NCBI RefSeq assembly: GCF_021602345.1
Contig: NZ_BQID01000001.1
Location: 186,001 to 250,000, forward strand
DNA length: 64,000 nucleotides
Source of the DNA: Pseudomonas pharyngis
GTDB lineage: Bacteria > Pseudomonadota > Gammaproteobacteria > Pseudomonadales > Pseudomonadaceae
Direction of reading: 5' to 3'
Shown here: one piece after another, positions 30,514-39,113 of the stretch
Layout: each line of letters opens with the position of its first letter
How positions within the stretch are numbered: position 1 is the first letter of the stretch
Notes under the pieces: model-generated
What the model was told of the DNA's origin: nothing
Database searches by the model: none
The model's input: the letters and a program-made list of their open reading frames with translations, nothing else
Made by a program: the position numbers and the translations under genes

Positions 30514-31920
30514 ATGGGCCTGAACAACCAGTGGATGCAACGCGATCTCGCGGTGCTGTGGCATCCCTGCACCCAGATGAAAGACCACGAACAGCTGCCG
30601 CTGATCCCGATCAAGCGCGGTGAAGGCGTCTGGCTCGAAGACTTCGAAGGCAAGCGTTATCTGGATGCGGTCAGCTCCTGGTGGGTCAACGTGTTCGGCC
30701 ACGCCAACCCGCGCATCAACCAGCGCATCAAGGATCAGGTCGATCAGCTGGAACACGTGATTCTGGCCGGTTTCAGCCATCAGCCAGTGATCGAGCTGTC
30801 CGAGCGTCTGGTGAAGATGACGCCGGAAGGCCTGAACCGGGTGTTCTACGCCGATAACGGTTCGTCCTGCATCGAAGTCGCGCTGAAAATGAGCTTTCAC
30901 TACTGGCTCAACCGCGGCCAGCCGAACAAGAAACGCTTCGTCACCCTGACCAACAGCTACCACGGCGAAACCATGGCGGCGATGTCAGTCGGTGACGTGC
31001 CGTTGTTCACCGAAACCTATAAAGCGCTGCTGATGGACACCATCAAGGTGCCGAGCCCGGATTGCTACCTGCGCCCGCAGGGCATGAGCTGGGAAGAACA
31101 CTCGCGCAATATGTTCGCGGCAATGGAGCAGACGCTGGCGGAAAATCATGACAGCGTCGCTGCGGTGATCGTCGAGCCGCTGATCCAGGGCGCCGGCGGC
31201 ATGCGCATGTATCACCCGGTGTACCTCAAGCTGTTGCGCGAGGCCTGCGACCGTTATGGCGTGCACCTGATCCACGACGAAATCGCCGTCGGCTTCGGCC
31301 GCACCGGAACGATGTTCGCCTGCGAACAGGCCGGCATCCGCCCGGACTTCCTGTGCCTGTCGAAAGCCCTGACCGGCGGTTATCTGCCGTTGGCCGCGTG
31401 CCTGACCACCGACGAGGTGTACAGCGCGTTCTACGACGATTACCCGACCCTGCGCGCCTTCCTGCATTCGCACAGCTACACCGGCAACCCGCTGGCCTGT
31501 GCGGCGGCGTTGGCGACCCTGGATATCTTCGAACAGGACAACGTGATCGAAAACAACCGGGCGCTGGCTCAACGCATGGCGTCGGCGACGGCGCATCTGG
31601 TGGATCATCCGAATGTTTCGGAAGTCCGGCAGACCGGCATGGTCCTGGCGATCGAGATGGTCAAGGACAAAGCCACGAAAGAGGCTTATCCGTGGCAGGA
31701 ACGTCGCGGCCTGAAGGTGTTCCAGCATGCGCTGGAGCGTGGTGCGCTGCTGCGTCCGCTGGGCAGCGTGGTGTATTTCCTGCCGCCGTACGTGATCACC
31801 CCGGAGCAGATCGACTTCCTCGCCGAAGTCGCCAGCGAAGGCATCGACATTGCCACCCGTGACAACGTCAGTGTGGCGGTGCCGAAGGATTTCCATCCCG
31901 GGTTTCGTGATCCGGGCTGA
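30514..31920 (+). CDS. bioA: Adenosylmethionine-8-amino-7-oxononanoate aminotransferase
   Basis: A 468-residue PLP enzyme converting KAPA to DAPA in biotin synthesis with SAM as amino donor. It opens with the BioA-typical WHPCTQM and the SSWWVNVFGH block. The PLP lysine lies in CLSKALTGGYLP, and HDEIAVGFGRTG is the cofactor-contact motif. It stands apart from other bio genes, as in many pseudomonads. GGAG precedes the ATG. A REP array separates it from rsmE. Confidence 0.96.
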   Translation: MGLNNQWMQRDLAVLWHPCTQMKDHEQLPLIPIKRGEGVWLEDFEGKRYLDAVSSWWVNVFGHANPRINQRIKDQVDQLEHVILAGFSHQPVIELSERLVKMTPEGLNRVFYADNGSSCIEVALKMSFHYWLNRGQPNKKRFVTLTNSYHGETMAAMSVGDVPLFTETYKALLMDTIKVPSPDCYLRPQGMSWEEHSRNMFAAMEQTLAENHDSVAAVIVEPLIQGAGGMRMYHPVYLKLLREACDRYGVHLIHDEIAVGFGRTGTMFACEQAGIRPDFLCLSKALTGGYLPLAACLTTDEVYSAFYDDYPTLRAFLHSHSYTGNPLACAAALATLDIFEQDNVIENNRALAQRMASATAHLVDHPNVSEVRQTGMVLAIEMVKDKATKEAYPWQERRGLKVFQHALERGALLRPLGSVVYFLPPYVITPEQIDFLAEVASEGIDIATRDNVSVAVPKDFHPGFRDPG

Positions 31921-31933
31921 TTCGGCTTACTTC

Positions 31934-32040
31934 ACTCGTTCCCACGCTCTGCGTGGGAATGCAGCCCGGGACGCTCCGCGTCCCAAAAGCGGACGCAGAG
32001 CGTCCAATGAGGCATTCCCACGCAGAGCGTGGGAACGATC
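31934..32040. repeat. Compound REP/inverted repeat
   Basis: CGTTCCCACGCTCTGCGTGGG at the left has its reverse complement at the right end. Two further inner palindromes (GGGACGCTCCGCGTCCC, GGACGCAGAGCGTCC) lie between them. This is a common Pseudomonas intergenic repeat. It contains no gene. Confidence 0.85.
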
Positions 32041-32058
32041 TACTTAAAGAGACCCACC

Positions 32059-32778
32059 ATGAGACTGTCCCGCTTTTTTATCGACGCCCCGCTGAGCACT
32101 GGCGAACACGAACTGCCGGAAGCCCAGGCGCACTACATCAGCCGCGTGCTGCGCATGGCCGAAGGCGATGCGGTGCAGTTGTTCGACGGCTCCGGCCATG
32201 AGTTTCGCGGATCGCTGGTGGAAGTCGGCAAGAAGCGCGTGGTGGTGCAGATCGACGAGCAGTTCGCCGGTCAAGTCGAATCGCCGCTGCACATCCACCT
32301 CGGCCAGGGCCTGTCCCGGGGCGAGCGGATGGACTGGGCGATCCAGAAAGCCACCGAACTGGGCGTGACTGAAATCACCCCGATCTTCAGCGAGCGCTGC
32401 GAAGTCCGCCTCAAGGACGAACGCGCCGACAAACGCCTGCTGCACTGGCGTCAGGTGGCGATCAGCGCCTGCGAGCAATGCGGTCGTTCGCGGGTGCCGG
32501 TGATTCATCCACCGCTGTTGCTGGCCGACTGGCTGAAACAGACGCAAGCCGAACTGAAACTGGTGCTGCACCCGGTGGCCGAGCCGCTGGTCAGCCATGC
32601 CAAGCCATCAACGCTGGCGTTCCTGATCGGCCCGGAAGGCGGTTTGTCCGACGCCGAAGTCGAGCAGGCCAAGGCCAACGGCTTCCACGCCGCCCGCCTC
32701 GGCCCGCGCGTGCTGCGCACCGAGACCGCGCCGGTTGTGGCACTGGCGGTAGCGCAGCAACTGTGGGGTGATTTCTAA
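32059..32778 (+). CDS. rsmE: 16S rRNA (uracil-1498-N3)-methyltransferase
   Basis: A 239-residue SPOUT-type enzyme methylating U1498 of 16S rRNA with SAM. The N-terminal PUA-like part begins MRLSRFFIDAPL. The C-terminal trefoil knot contains FLIGPEGGLSDAEVEQA and LGPRVLRTETAPVVAL, the SAM-binding loops. The start was chosen at the ATG matching the usual MRxxRFF opening. It converges with the binding-protein gene, four bases between the stops. Confidence 0.95.
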   Translation: MRLSRFFIDAPLSTGEHELPEAQAHYISRVLRMAEGDAVQLFDGSGHEFRGSLVEVGKKRVVVQIDEQFAGQVESPLHIHLGQGLSRGERMDWAIQKATELGVTEITPIFSERCEVRLKDERADKRLLHWRQVAISACEQCGRSRVPVIHPPLLLADWLKQTQAELKLVLHPVAEPLVSHAKPSTLAFLIGPEGGLSDAEVEQAKANGFHAARLGPRVLRTETAPVVALAVAQQLWGDF

Positions 32779-32782
32779 CCCG

Positions 32783-33685
32783 TCACTGCACCGGATCACT
32801 GGTTGGTCTGGCGATGATTGCCTTGAGTTCGCTGGTCATCGGGAACTCAAGGTTCAGGCCCTTCGGCGGGATCGGCTGCTCGAACCACTTGCGGTAAATC
32901 CCGTTGATCTCCCCCGAGCTGTACAGGTCGGCCAACACGCCGTTCACCAGCGCAAGAAACTGCGGATCATCCTTGCGCACCATGCAGCTGTAGATTTCCC
33001 GCGACTGCTCCTCCCCCACCACGACCCAGTTATGCGGATCGCGCGCCTTGGCCCGCTCGCCGTAGAGCAACGCATCGTCCATGTAGAATGCCGCAGCGCG
33101 CCCCGATTGCAGCATCTGGAATGCCTCGCCGTGATCCTTGGCGCTGATGACGAACATGTTCAGTTTGTGGTCGAGGTTGTAGCTCTTCAGATAGCGCTCG
33201 TTGGTGGTGCCGGCGGTGGTCACCACGTTCTTGCCGCGCAGGTCATCGAAGCTTTTGATGCCGCTGTCCCTGGCAGTCAGGAGCTGACCTTTGACGTAGA
33301 TGAAACCGTAGGAGAACGCGACCTGCTTCTGCCGTTCGGCGGTTACCCCGGTGGAGCCGCATTCAAGGTCGACCGTGCCGTTCTGAACCAGCGGAATCCG
33401 CGTCTGCGACGTCACCAGGTTGTACTTCACCTTCAGCTCCGGCAGCGCCAGTTGCTGCTGGATGCGCTCGACGATCTTGCCTGCCAGTTCCACCGAATAC
33501 CCCATCGGCTGCCCGGTGTGATCGCCCACATACGAAAACGGCACCGACGCATCGCGATAACCCAGGGTGATGCTATTGGTGCTGGCAATCTTGCCGAGCG
33601 TACCGGTCAGCGGCACTTCATTGGCCTGCGCCTGAGCGCCGAAAACCAGCGCCAGAGTGCAGCCGAGCAACGTGATTTTTTGCAT
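32783..33685 (-). CDS. Amino-acid ABC transporter substrate-binding protein
   Basis: A 300-residue periplasmic binding protein of the GltI/AatJ glutamate-aspartate type. The signal peptide ends AQAQA, followed by NEVPLTGTLGKIASTNSITLGYRD. The DLECGSTGVTAERQKQVAFS block and the C-terminal GEINGIYRKWFEQPIPPKG are close to the family pattern. GGAGAA precedes the ATG at 33685. No permease or ATPase genes adjoin; it follows the dehydrogenase gene by about 40 bases, so its cargo is probably the amino acid that enzyme oxidises. Confidence 0.88.
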   Translation of the reverse strand: MQKITLLGCTLALVFGAQAQANEVPLTGTLGKIASTNSITLGYRDASVPFSYVGDHTGQPMGYSVELAGKIVERIQQQLALPELKVKYNLVTSQTRIPLVQNGTVDLECGSTGVTAERQKQVAFSYGFIYVKGQLLTARDSGIKSFDDLRGKNVVTTAGTTNERYLKSYNLDHKLNMFVISAKDHGEAFQMLQSGRAAAFYMDDALLYGERAKARDPHNWVVVGEEQSREIYSCMVRKDDPQFLALVNGVLADLYSSGEINGIYRKWFEQPIPPKGLNLEFPMTSELKAIIARPTSDPVQ

Positions 33686-33726
33686 TGTTATTCTCCGTTG
33701 TGGGTGGGGTGTTTTAGCAGAAACCG

Positions 33727-34968
33727 TCACGCCGCACGGGGATTGAACCCGTGCAGATCAATGGATGTGCGCTGCTCGCCGATCAGTTCGCTGAGCAACT
33801 GCCCGCTGCCGCAGGCCAGGGTGAAACCCAGCGCACCGTGGCCGAGGTTGAGCCACAGATTGCGATACGCCGTGGCGCCCAACAGCGGAACGCCGGTGGG
33901 GGTGGCCGGGCGCATGCCGGCCCATTCGACGGCGGCGTCGTAGTGGCCGGCGTCGGGAAAGGTGTCGCGGGCCTGGCGCTTGATCAGCGCCAGCCGCTCG
34001 GGGTCCACCGCCGGGTCGAAACCGACGATGTCGACCATTGCCGCCACGCGCAGTTGTTCGCCGATACGCGCGTAGACGATCTTGCGGTCGTAGTCGGTGA
34101 TGCTCACGTCCGGTGCTCGATGCACTTTGCCAATCGGCACGGTCAGGCTGTAGCCCTTCAGCGGATACAGCGGCAGGCGCAGGCCGGGCAGCGCGAGCAA
34201 CGGGCTGCGATGGCCGGCGGCGATTACCAGTTGTTCGACCGGCAGGGTCTCTTCGCCAAGTTCAATGGCCGTGACGGCGCCGTGACTATGGCGAATGCCG
34301 GTGACTGCCTGACCGAGACGAAACTCGCAGCGACCCGACGCCTTCAAGCGCGCCGCCAACTGCTGGCAAAAGCCATGACAGTCGCCGACTTCCTCATCCG
34401 GCGTGTAGATCGCGCCTACAAACGGCGCATCGGCCAGTTCCAGTTCAAGTTGCGCACATTCGGCGGCGGACAACACCTGCTGTTGCTGCGGATCGGCGAG
34501 GCCTTTGCGTGCATGCTCGAAGCTGGCGGCGTTGCGGAAGGTCACCAGTTTGCCGTTGCGCCGCCAATTGAAACCGGTGAGCCCGTCGTCCTCACGCCAG
34601 CGTTTCAGGGTGCTCTGGCTGAACAACGCCAGACGCAACAGATGCGCGGCGTTTTCGCGGTTGACCGAGGTGCGGCACGCGGCGAGAAACGAGGCCATCC
34701 AGCGCCACTGCGCCGGGTCCAGGCGCGGGCGCAATTTCAGCGGTGAATCGCCGCGCAGCATCCAGCCGATTGCCTGCAACGGTACGCCGGCATCGGCCAG
34801 CGGCGCGACGTAGCGATAGGACAACTGGCCGCCGTTGGCAAAACTGGTTTCGCTGCCCAGCGACTGCCGCGCCTCGACCACCGTCACCTCGAAGCCGTCG
34901 CGCACCAGCGCCCAGGCCGTTGCCAACCCGATCACGCCGCCGCCGATGATGCACACACGCTGAGCCAT
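33727..34968 (-). CDS. DadA-like D-amino acid dehydrogenase
   Basis: A 413-residue FAD oxidoreductase. The FAD site VCIIGGGVIGLATAWAL and the SFANGGQLSY segment are typical of D-amino acid dehydrogenase small subunits, as is the C-terminal NLGHGALGFTLACGSGQL. It is membrane-associated in relatives, passing electrons to quinone. It is paired with a binding protein gene downstream and a divergent LysR gene. The substrate amino acid cannot be read from sequence; the catabolic alanine racemase partner of canonical dadAX is missing. Confidence 0.85.
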   Translation of the reverse strand: MAQRVCIIGGGVIGLATAWALVRDGFEVTVVEARQSLGSETSFANGGQLSYRYVAPLADAGVPLQAIGWMLRGDSPLKLRPRLDPAQWRWMASFLAACRTSVNRENAAHLLRLALFSQSTLKRWREDDGLTGFNWRRNGKLVTFRNAASFEHARKGLADPQQQQVLSAAECAQLELELADAPFVGAIYTPDEEVGDCHGFCQQLAARLKASGRCEFRLGQAVTGIRHSHGAVTAIELGEETLPVEQLVIAAGHRSPLLALPGLRLPLYPLKGYSLTVPIGKVHRAPDVSITDYDRKIVYARIGEQLRVAAMVDIVGFDPAVDPERLALIKRQARDTFPDAGHYDAAVEWAGMRPATPTGVPLLGATAYRNLWLNLGHGALGFTLACGSGQLLSELIGEQRTSIDLHGFNPRAA

Positions 34969-35076
34969 GTCTGTCCTTAACCGTTCTTGAAGACGAGGCC
35001 AAGGTTAGGGTGAGGTGACAGGCGCCGAACAATGAATAAAGATGCCAGGCCTATAAACAAAGGTTATGGGATCATC

Positions 35077-35988
35077 ATGCGCCTTCGTCACATCGAGATT
35101 TTCCAGGCCATCCGCCAGACCGGCTCGATCAGCGCCGCTGCGCAATTGCTGCATGTCTCACAACCGGCGGTGACCAAGGTCTTGCAGCACGCCGAGCAGC
35201 AACTGGGCTTTCCGTTGTTTCTGCGGGTGCGCGGCAAGTTGCAGGCAACCCCGGAAGCGCTGGAGCTGGAGCGCGAAGTCGATAAGGTCACCGAAAGCCT
35301 GCAAGGCGTGCGGCGTCTGGCCCAGAGCCTGCGCCGCGAACCCGGCCACAGCCTGCGGATCGGCGCGACCCCGGCGCTGGCGCTGTCGTTGCTGCCTCCA
35401 GCGATCCAGCAGTGGACCGCGCAGTTCCCGGACATCGCCTGCGAACTGTCGAGCGCCCACAGCCGCGAGCTGATGCAGAACCTGCTGATGCGCGAAGTGG
35501 ACGTGGCGCTGACGTTGCAGCTGCCGGACCATCCGGGGCTGAAGGCCCAGGCATTGGCATCGGGGGTGCTGGTGGCGCTGGCGCCCAAAGGTTACTGGCC
35601 GGAGAAAGACTCCGGTCAGCCGTTGCCGCTGATGGCATTGGCCGGGGCGCCGCTGATCGGACTGTCCAGCGCGGACCCACTGGCAGCACGCCTCGATAGT
35701 TATCTGGAAGCGGTTGAACCGCCGCCGCGTGTGCGGATCGCCGTGCAGACGTATTCGCTGGCGCGAGCGATGGTGGAGTCCGGCGCCGGGGTCGCGGTGA
35801 TCGATCCGTTCACCGCGCTGGGTGCCTCATCGGCCACCACCACTATCCGCCCTCTCGCCCCGCCGCTGCCGATCACGCTGTACGCGGTGACTCGCGCCAC
35901 CGAACCACCGCCACATACGCTGAATGATTTGCTGCAGATCTTCAGTCAGCGCGCCAGCGAACAACTCGGCCGACTGATAGGCGCTTAA
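35077..35988 (+). CDS. LysR-type regulator beside the DadA-like gene
   Basis: A 303-residue LTTR. The winged helix spans residues 1-60 (IEIFQAIRQTGSISAAAQLL with HVSQPAVTKVL as recognition helix), followed by the linker and effector domain. I start at MRLRHIEIF, where family homology begins; an upstream ATG adds 15 uncharacteristic residues. It is divergent from the dehydrogenase and probably controls that gene and the binding protein. Its TAA overlaps the stop of the convergent trhA. Confidence 0.9.
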   Translation: MRLRHIEIFQAIRQTGSISAAAQLLHVSQPAVTKVLQHAEQQLGFPLFLRVRGKLQATPEALELEREVDKVTESLQGVRRLAQSLRREPGHSLRIGATPALALSLLPPAIQQWTAQFPDIACELSSAHSRELMQNLLMREVDVALTLQLPDHPGLKAQALASGVLVALAPKGYWPEKDSGQPLPLMALAGAPLIGLSSADPLAARLDSYLEAVEPPPRVRIAVQTYSLARAMVESGAGVAVIDPFTALGASSATTTIRPLAPPLPITLYAVTRATEPPPHTLNDLLQIFSQRASEQLGRLIGA

Positions 35989-36602
35989 AGGACGTAAAAC
36001 AGAATCGCCACAAAGTGCAGCAAACTCCCGGCGATCACGAACAGATGCCAGATCCCGTGGGCATGCCGCAACCGATGGTCGAGGGCAAAGAAGATGATCC
36101 CCACGGTGTACAGCACGCCGCCCGACGCCAGCCAGGCAAACCCCGCCGTCCCGAGCGCGGCGATCAGCGGCTTGACCGCCACCAGCACGATCCAGCCCAT
36201 CACCGCGTAGATCACGATCGACAGGATCCGCGCCTCGGAGCGTGGCTTGATCTCCTGCAGGATGCCGATCAGCGCCAGCCCCCAGACAATCCCGAACAGC
36301 GTCCAGCCCCACGGCCCGCGCAGGGTCACCAGGCAGAACGGCGTGTAACTGCCGGCGATCAGCAGGTAGATCGAAAAGTGATCGACCTTCTTCATGATCG
36401 CTTTCTTGCGCCCGCGCACGCTGTGGTACACGGTGGACGCGCTGTAGAGCACCAGCAACGTAAAGGCATAAATCGCCACGCTGACGATCTTCCAAGGGCT
36501 GCCGTCGAGGCTGGCAATCACCAGCATCCAGACGCCCCCGACAAACGCCGCTACCGCACCGACCAGATGCGTCCAGGCGTTCAGTTTTTCTCCGTGATAC
36601 AT
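35985..36602 (-). CDS. trhA: Hemolysin III/PAQR-family membrane protein
   Basis: A 205-residue protein with seven predicted membrane helices. The NAWTHLVGA opening, ASTVYHS in the second helix and HGIWHLFVIAGSLLHF near the C-terminus contain the conserved His and Ser residues that bind zinc in PAQR proteins. The bacterial role concerns membrane lipid or energy homeostasis rather than hemolysis. The GAGGTG site favours the ATG at 36602 over the overlapping GTG. It overlaps the LysR stop by four bases on the opposite strand. Confidence 0.88.
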   Translation of the reverse strand: MYHGEKLNAWTHLVGAVAAFVGGVWMLVIASLDGSPWKIVSVAIYAFTLLVLYSASTVYHSVRGRKKAIMKKVDHFSIYLLIAGSYTPFCLVTLRGPWGWTLFGIVWGLALIGILQEIKPRSEARILSIVIYAVMGWIVLVAVKPLIAALGTAGFAWLASGGVLYTVGIIFFALDHRLRHAHGIWHLFVIAGSLLHFVAILFYVL

Positions 36603-36744
36603 GTGTCGCACACCTCGATTTCATTTACCGCAACGCGCAAGGCTCGGGCCTTGAGCGTAAAAGCGCAATGTTTCCGTTCAACGCAGGCCTGCACCTGTCC
36701 TGATATTTGGGCACAATCGAGCGATACCAAGAAGAGTCCGCGCC

Positions 36745-37665
36745 ATGCTGATCGACGAAGAATTGACCCTGAAGAAACTCGAGGTGTTCCTCGCCTTCAT
36801 GCGCACCGGCAACCTCGCCCGCGCCGCCGCCGAGTTGCAGACCAGCAACGTCAGCGTGCACCGCGCGATCCATTCGCTGGAAAGCGCCCTGCGCTGTCCG
36901 CTGTTCAAACACGAAGGGCGCAACCTGACACCGCTGGAAAGCGCCTACGTGCTCGAAGAGCGGGCGCAGAAGCTGATTCAGGACGTGGTCGAAAGCGTGC
37001 GCCTGACCCGCGAAGCCGCCGGATTCTCGGCCGAGCGCTTCAAGCTCGGCTCACTGTATTCGCTGACGGTGAAGACCGTGCCGCAATTGATCATGGGTTT
37101 GAAGATCCGCCGCAGCGAACTCAACATCGACCTGATCCTCGGCTCGAACATCGACCTGCTCTACAAGCTGAAAAACATGGAAGTCGACGCGATCCTGGTG
37201 TCGCTGGACGACACCGTCAACGACCCGGACTGCGAGCAGATTCCGCTGTTTTCCGACGACATCTTCCTCGCCACCCCGGCGGATTCGCGATTCGCCCAGC
37301 GCAGCGAAGTGGACCTGGCGGAGGTGCGCGACGAAACCTTCATCACCCTCACCCAAGGCTTCGCCACCCATCAGGACGGTATTCGGGTGTTCAGGCAGGC
37401 GGGGTTCGAGCCGAAGGTGGCGATGCAGGTCAACGACATCTTCACCCTGCTGAGCATGGTCAGTTCCGGGGTCGGTTATGCGTTGCTGCCGGGGAGGATT
37501 GCGGCGGTGTACGAGAACCGGGTGAAGCTGATTCCGCTGCAGGAGAAGTACCGGTTGCAGCAGCACATTGGGGTGGTGTTTTTGAAGGCTAAAGAGCGGG
37601 ATCCGAATCTGCTGGCGTTGTTGGCGGAGTGTCGGATGTATGCCAATCGCCAGACTGGGGTTTGA
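36745..37665 (+). CDS. mdcR: LysR-type malonate regulator
   Basis: A 306-residue LTTR starting MLIDEELTLKKLEVFLAF. The helix-turn-helix lies at 15-65 (RAAAELQTSNVSVHRAIHSLE) and the effector domain at 90-300. The length and the position next to madLM and the mdc genes fit MdcR, which activates malonate genes. It is convergent to the mdc operon, separated by REP-like repeats. A TTAC-N7-GTAA dyad upstream of mdcA (45193-45207) is a possible target. Confidence 0.88.
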   Translation: MLIDEELTLKKLEVFLAFMRTGNLARAAAELQTSNVSVHRAIHSLESALRCPLFKHEGRNLTPLESAYVLEERAQKLIQDVVESVRLTREAAGFSAERFKLGSLYSLTVKTVPQLIMGLKIRRSELNIDLILGSNIDLLYKLKNMEVDAILVSLDDTVNDPDCEQIPLFSDDIFLATPADSRFAQRSEVDLAEVRDETFITLTQGFATHQDGIRVFRQAGFEPKVAMQVNDIFTLLSMVSSGVGYALLPGRIAAVYENRVKLIPLQEKYRLQQHIGVVFLKAKERDPNLLALLAECRMYANRQTGV

Positions 37666-37691
37666 TCAAGAGCAGATCAAGATCAAGAGCT

Positions 37692-37856
37692 TACCCCCTC
37701 ACCCCAGCCCTCTCCCCCAAGGGGGCGAGGGGGAAAGGGAGCAGATCGGGGGCTTTTCAAGACCTGAGTTCGACTCAGAAATCTCAGGTCGATGTATAAC
37801 GCCAAAACACCTCGGTCAGTCCCCTCTCCCTCCGGGAGAGGGTTAGGGTGAGGGTG
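37692..37856. repeat. REP-like inverted repeat pair
   Basis: The left part (about 37692-37740) contains CCCTCACCCCAGCCCTCTCCC. The right part (about 37820-37856) contains its near reverse complement GGGAGAGGGTTAGGGTGAGGG. Together they form a long imperfect hairpin between the convergent mdcR and madM stops, possibly also acting as terminator. Confidence 0.75.
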
Positions 37857-37866
37857 CTTTTGACTG

Positions 37867-38631
37867 TTAGCCAACAATCCCGCGAACAATGAAGAACAGC
37901 AGCGAAGGCCCAAGCAGGCACCCAAGTCCGGTGTGGAACGTCGCCGTCAACGCCCCATAAGGCACCAACCGCCGATCCGTCGCCGCGAGCCCCGCCGTCA
38001 CGCCACTCACCGTCCCGGCCAGCCCGCCAAACACCATCGCCGAGCGCGGGTTATCCAGGCCCATCCAGCGCGCCGCCACGGGCGTGCCGACCATCACCAG
38101 AATCGCCTTGATCAACCCGGTGGCAATCGACAGCGCCATCACATCCGACGTCGCGCCAATCGCCGCACCGGTCACCGGGCCGACAATGTAAGTCACCGCA
38201 CCCGCGCCGATGGTGGTCATGCTCACCGCATCGCGATAACCGAACGCGTAAGCCATGCACGCACCGACAATGAACGGCAGGATCGTGCCCAGCAGCAGCG
38301 CAATCACGCCGATCATCCCGGCCTTCTTCGCCTCGGTCGCCTGCACTTCAAACGCCGTGGCAACAATGGCGAAGTCCCGCAGCATCGCGCCACCCATCAG
38401 GCCGATGCCGGAGAACAGCGTCAGGTCCGCCAGGCCCTTCTGCCCGCCGGTCATGGTGCCGCCGACCCAGGCCAGCACCAGGCCGATGACGATGGCAATC
38501 GCCGAGCCGTGAATCCGTCCGAAGGTCAGGCGTTTGGAGAGAATCACCGAGACCCACATGATCACGCCGACGAAGGCGAACGCGGTGATCAGACCGTTGT
38601 GTTCCAGACCCTTTTCAATGAGATCCCACAT
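37867..38631 (-). CDS. madM: Malonate transporter subunit MadM
   Basis: A 254-residue inner-membrane protein with about eight hydrophobic helices, the large subunit of the MadLM sodium-dependent malonate carrier. The TNGLITAFAFVG-like opening (here HNGLITAFAFVGVI), the GLADLTLFSGIGLMGGAMLRDFA block and the GAGAVTYIVGPVTGAAIG segment are typical. It follows madL with a single-base gap and is the last gene of the malonate operon, so both subunits are made together. Confidence 0.93.
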   Translation of the reverse strand: MWDLIEKGLEHNGLITAFAFVGVIMWVSVILSKRLTFGRIHGSAIAIVIGLVLAWVGGTMTGGQKGLADLTLFSGIGLMGGAMLRDFAIVATAFEVQATEAKKAGMIGVIALLLGTILPFIVGACMAYAFGYRDAVSMTTIGAGAVTYIVGPVTGAAIGATSDVMALSIATGLIKAILVMVGTPVAARWMGLDNPRSAMVFGGLAGTVSGVTAGLAATDRRLVPYGALTATFHTGLGCLLGPSLLFFIVRGIVG

Positions 38632-38632
38632 A

Positions 38633-39049
38633 TCAGCGACCTCCTACCGGTGTGCCGACCGGGGAGATTTCCGCCGGTTCGTCGGGCAAAGGCTCGCCTT
38701 TATGGGTGCGGCTGATCAAAGCAATCGTGCAGCCACAGACCAGCACCGAACCGATCGCCGCCAGCACCGCCACCGGGCCGCCGTGCAGGGCGGTGACGAC
38801 GTTCTGTTGCGCGGCCATCGCCACCACCACGGGAATGTACATGGCGCCCCAGAAGCCGACGCCCATCTCACAATCCTTGGTCATGCCGCCGCGTTTCTGC
38901 ATCCACAACCGCGCGCAGATCAACAGGATCATCGCGATGCCGACCCCGCCGACGTTGGATTTGACGCCCAGAAGAACACCGAGCATGTCACCCATGATCA
39001 CCCCTGCCAGCGTACAGATCGCCAGCAGCGCCACACCGTAAATAATCAT
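38633..39049 (-). CDS. madL: Malonate transporter subunit MadL
   Basis: A 138-residue membrane protein with four hydrophobic segments, the small subunit of the malonate carrier. MIIYGVALLAICTLAGVIMG begins the first helix, and GMTKDCEMGVGFWGAMYIPV is characteristic of MadL. AGGACT precedes the ATG; an upstream in-frame start would add an arginine-rich non-membrane extension. It lies between mdcH and madM. Confidence 0.92.
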   Translation of the reverse strand: MIIYGVALLAICTLAGVIMGDMLGVLLGVKSNVGGVGIAMILLICARLWMQKRGGMTKDCEMGVGFWGAMYIPVVVAMAAQQNVVTALHGGPVAVLAAIGSVLVCGCTIALISRTHKGEPLPDEPAEISPVGTPVGGR

Positions 39050-39113
39050 TGTTGTAGTCCTCAAAGTGCATCGTCGAATTGTTTTTGTTGTTCGAAGCCT
39101 GAGTCGCAGCGGT

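Noticed and set aside
31934-32040. Possible attachment site or insertion-sequence end
   Set aside because: The nested palindromes match a common dispersed Pseudomonas intergenic repeat. There is no transposase, target duplication or foreign DNA beside it.
37692-37856. Possible CRISPR or tandem array
   Set aside because: The C- and G-rich blocks form an inverted pair without regular spacers; this is REP-type sequence.
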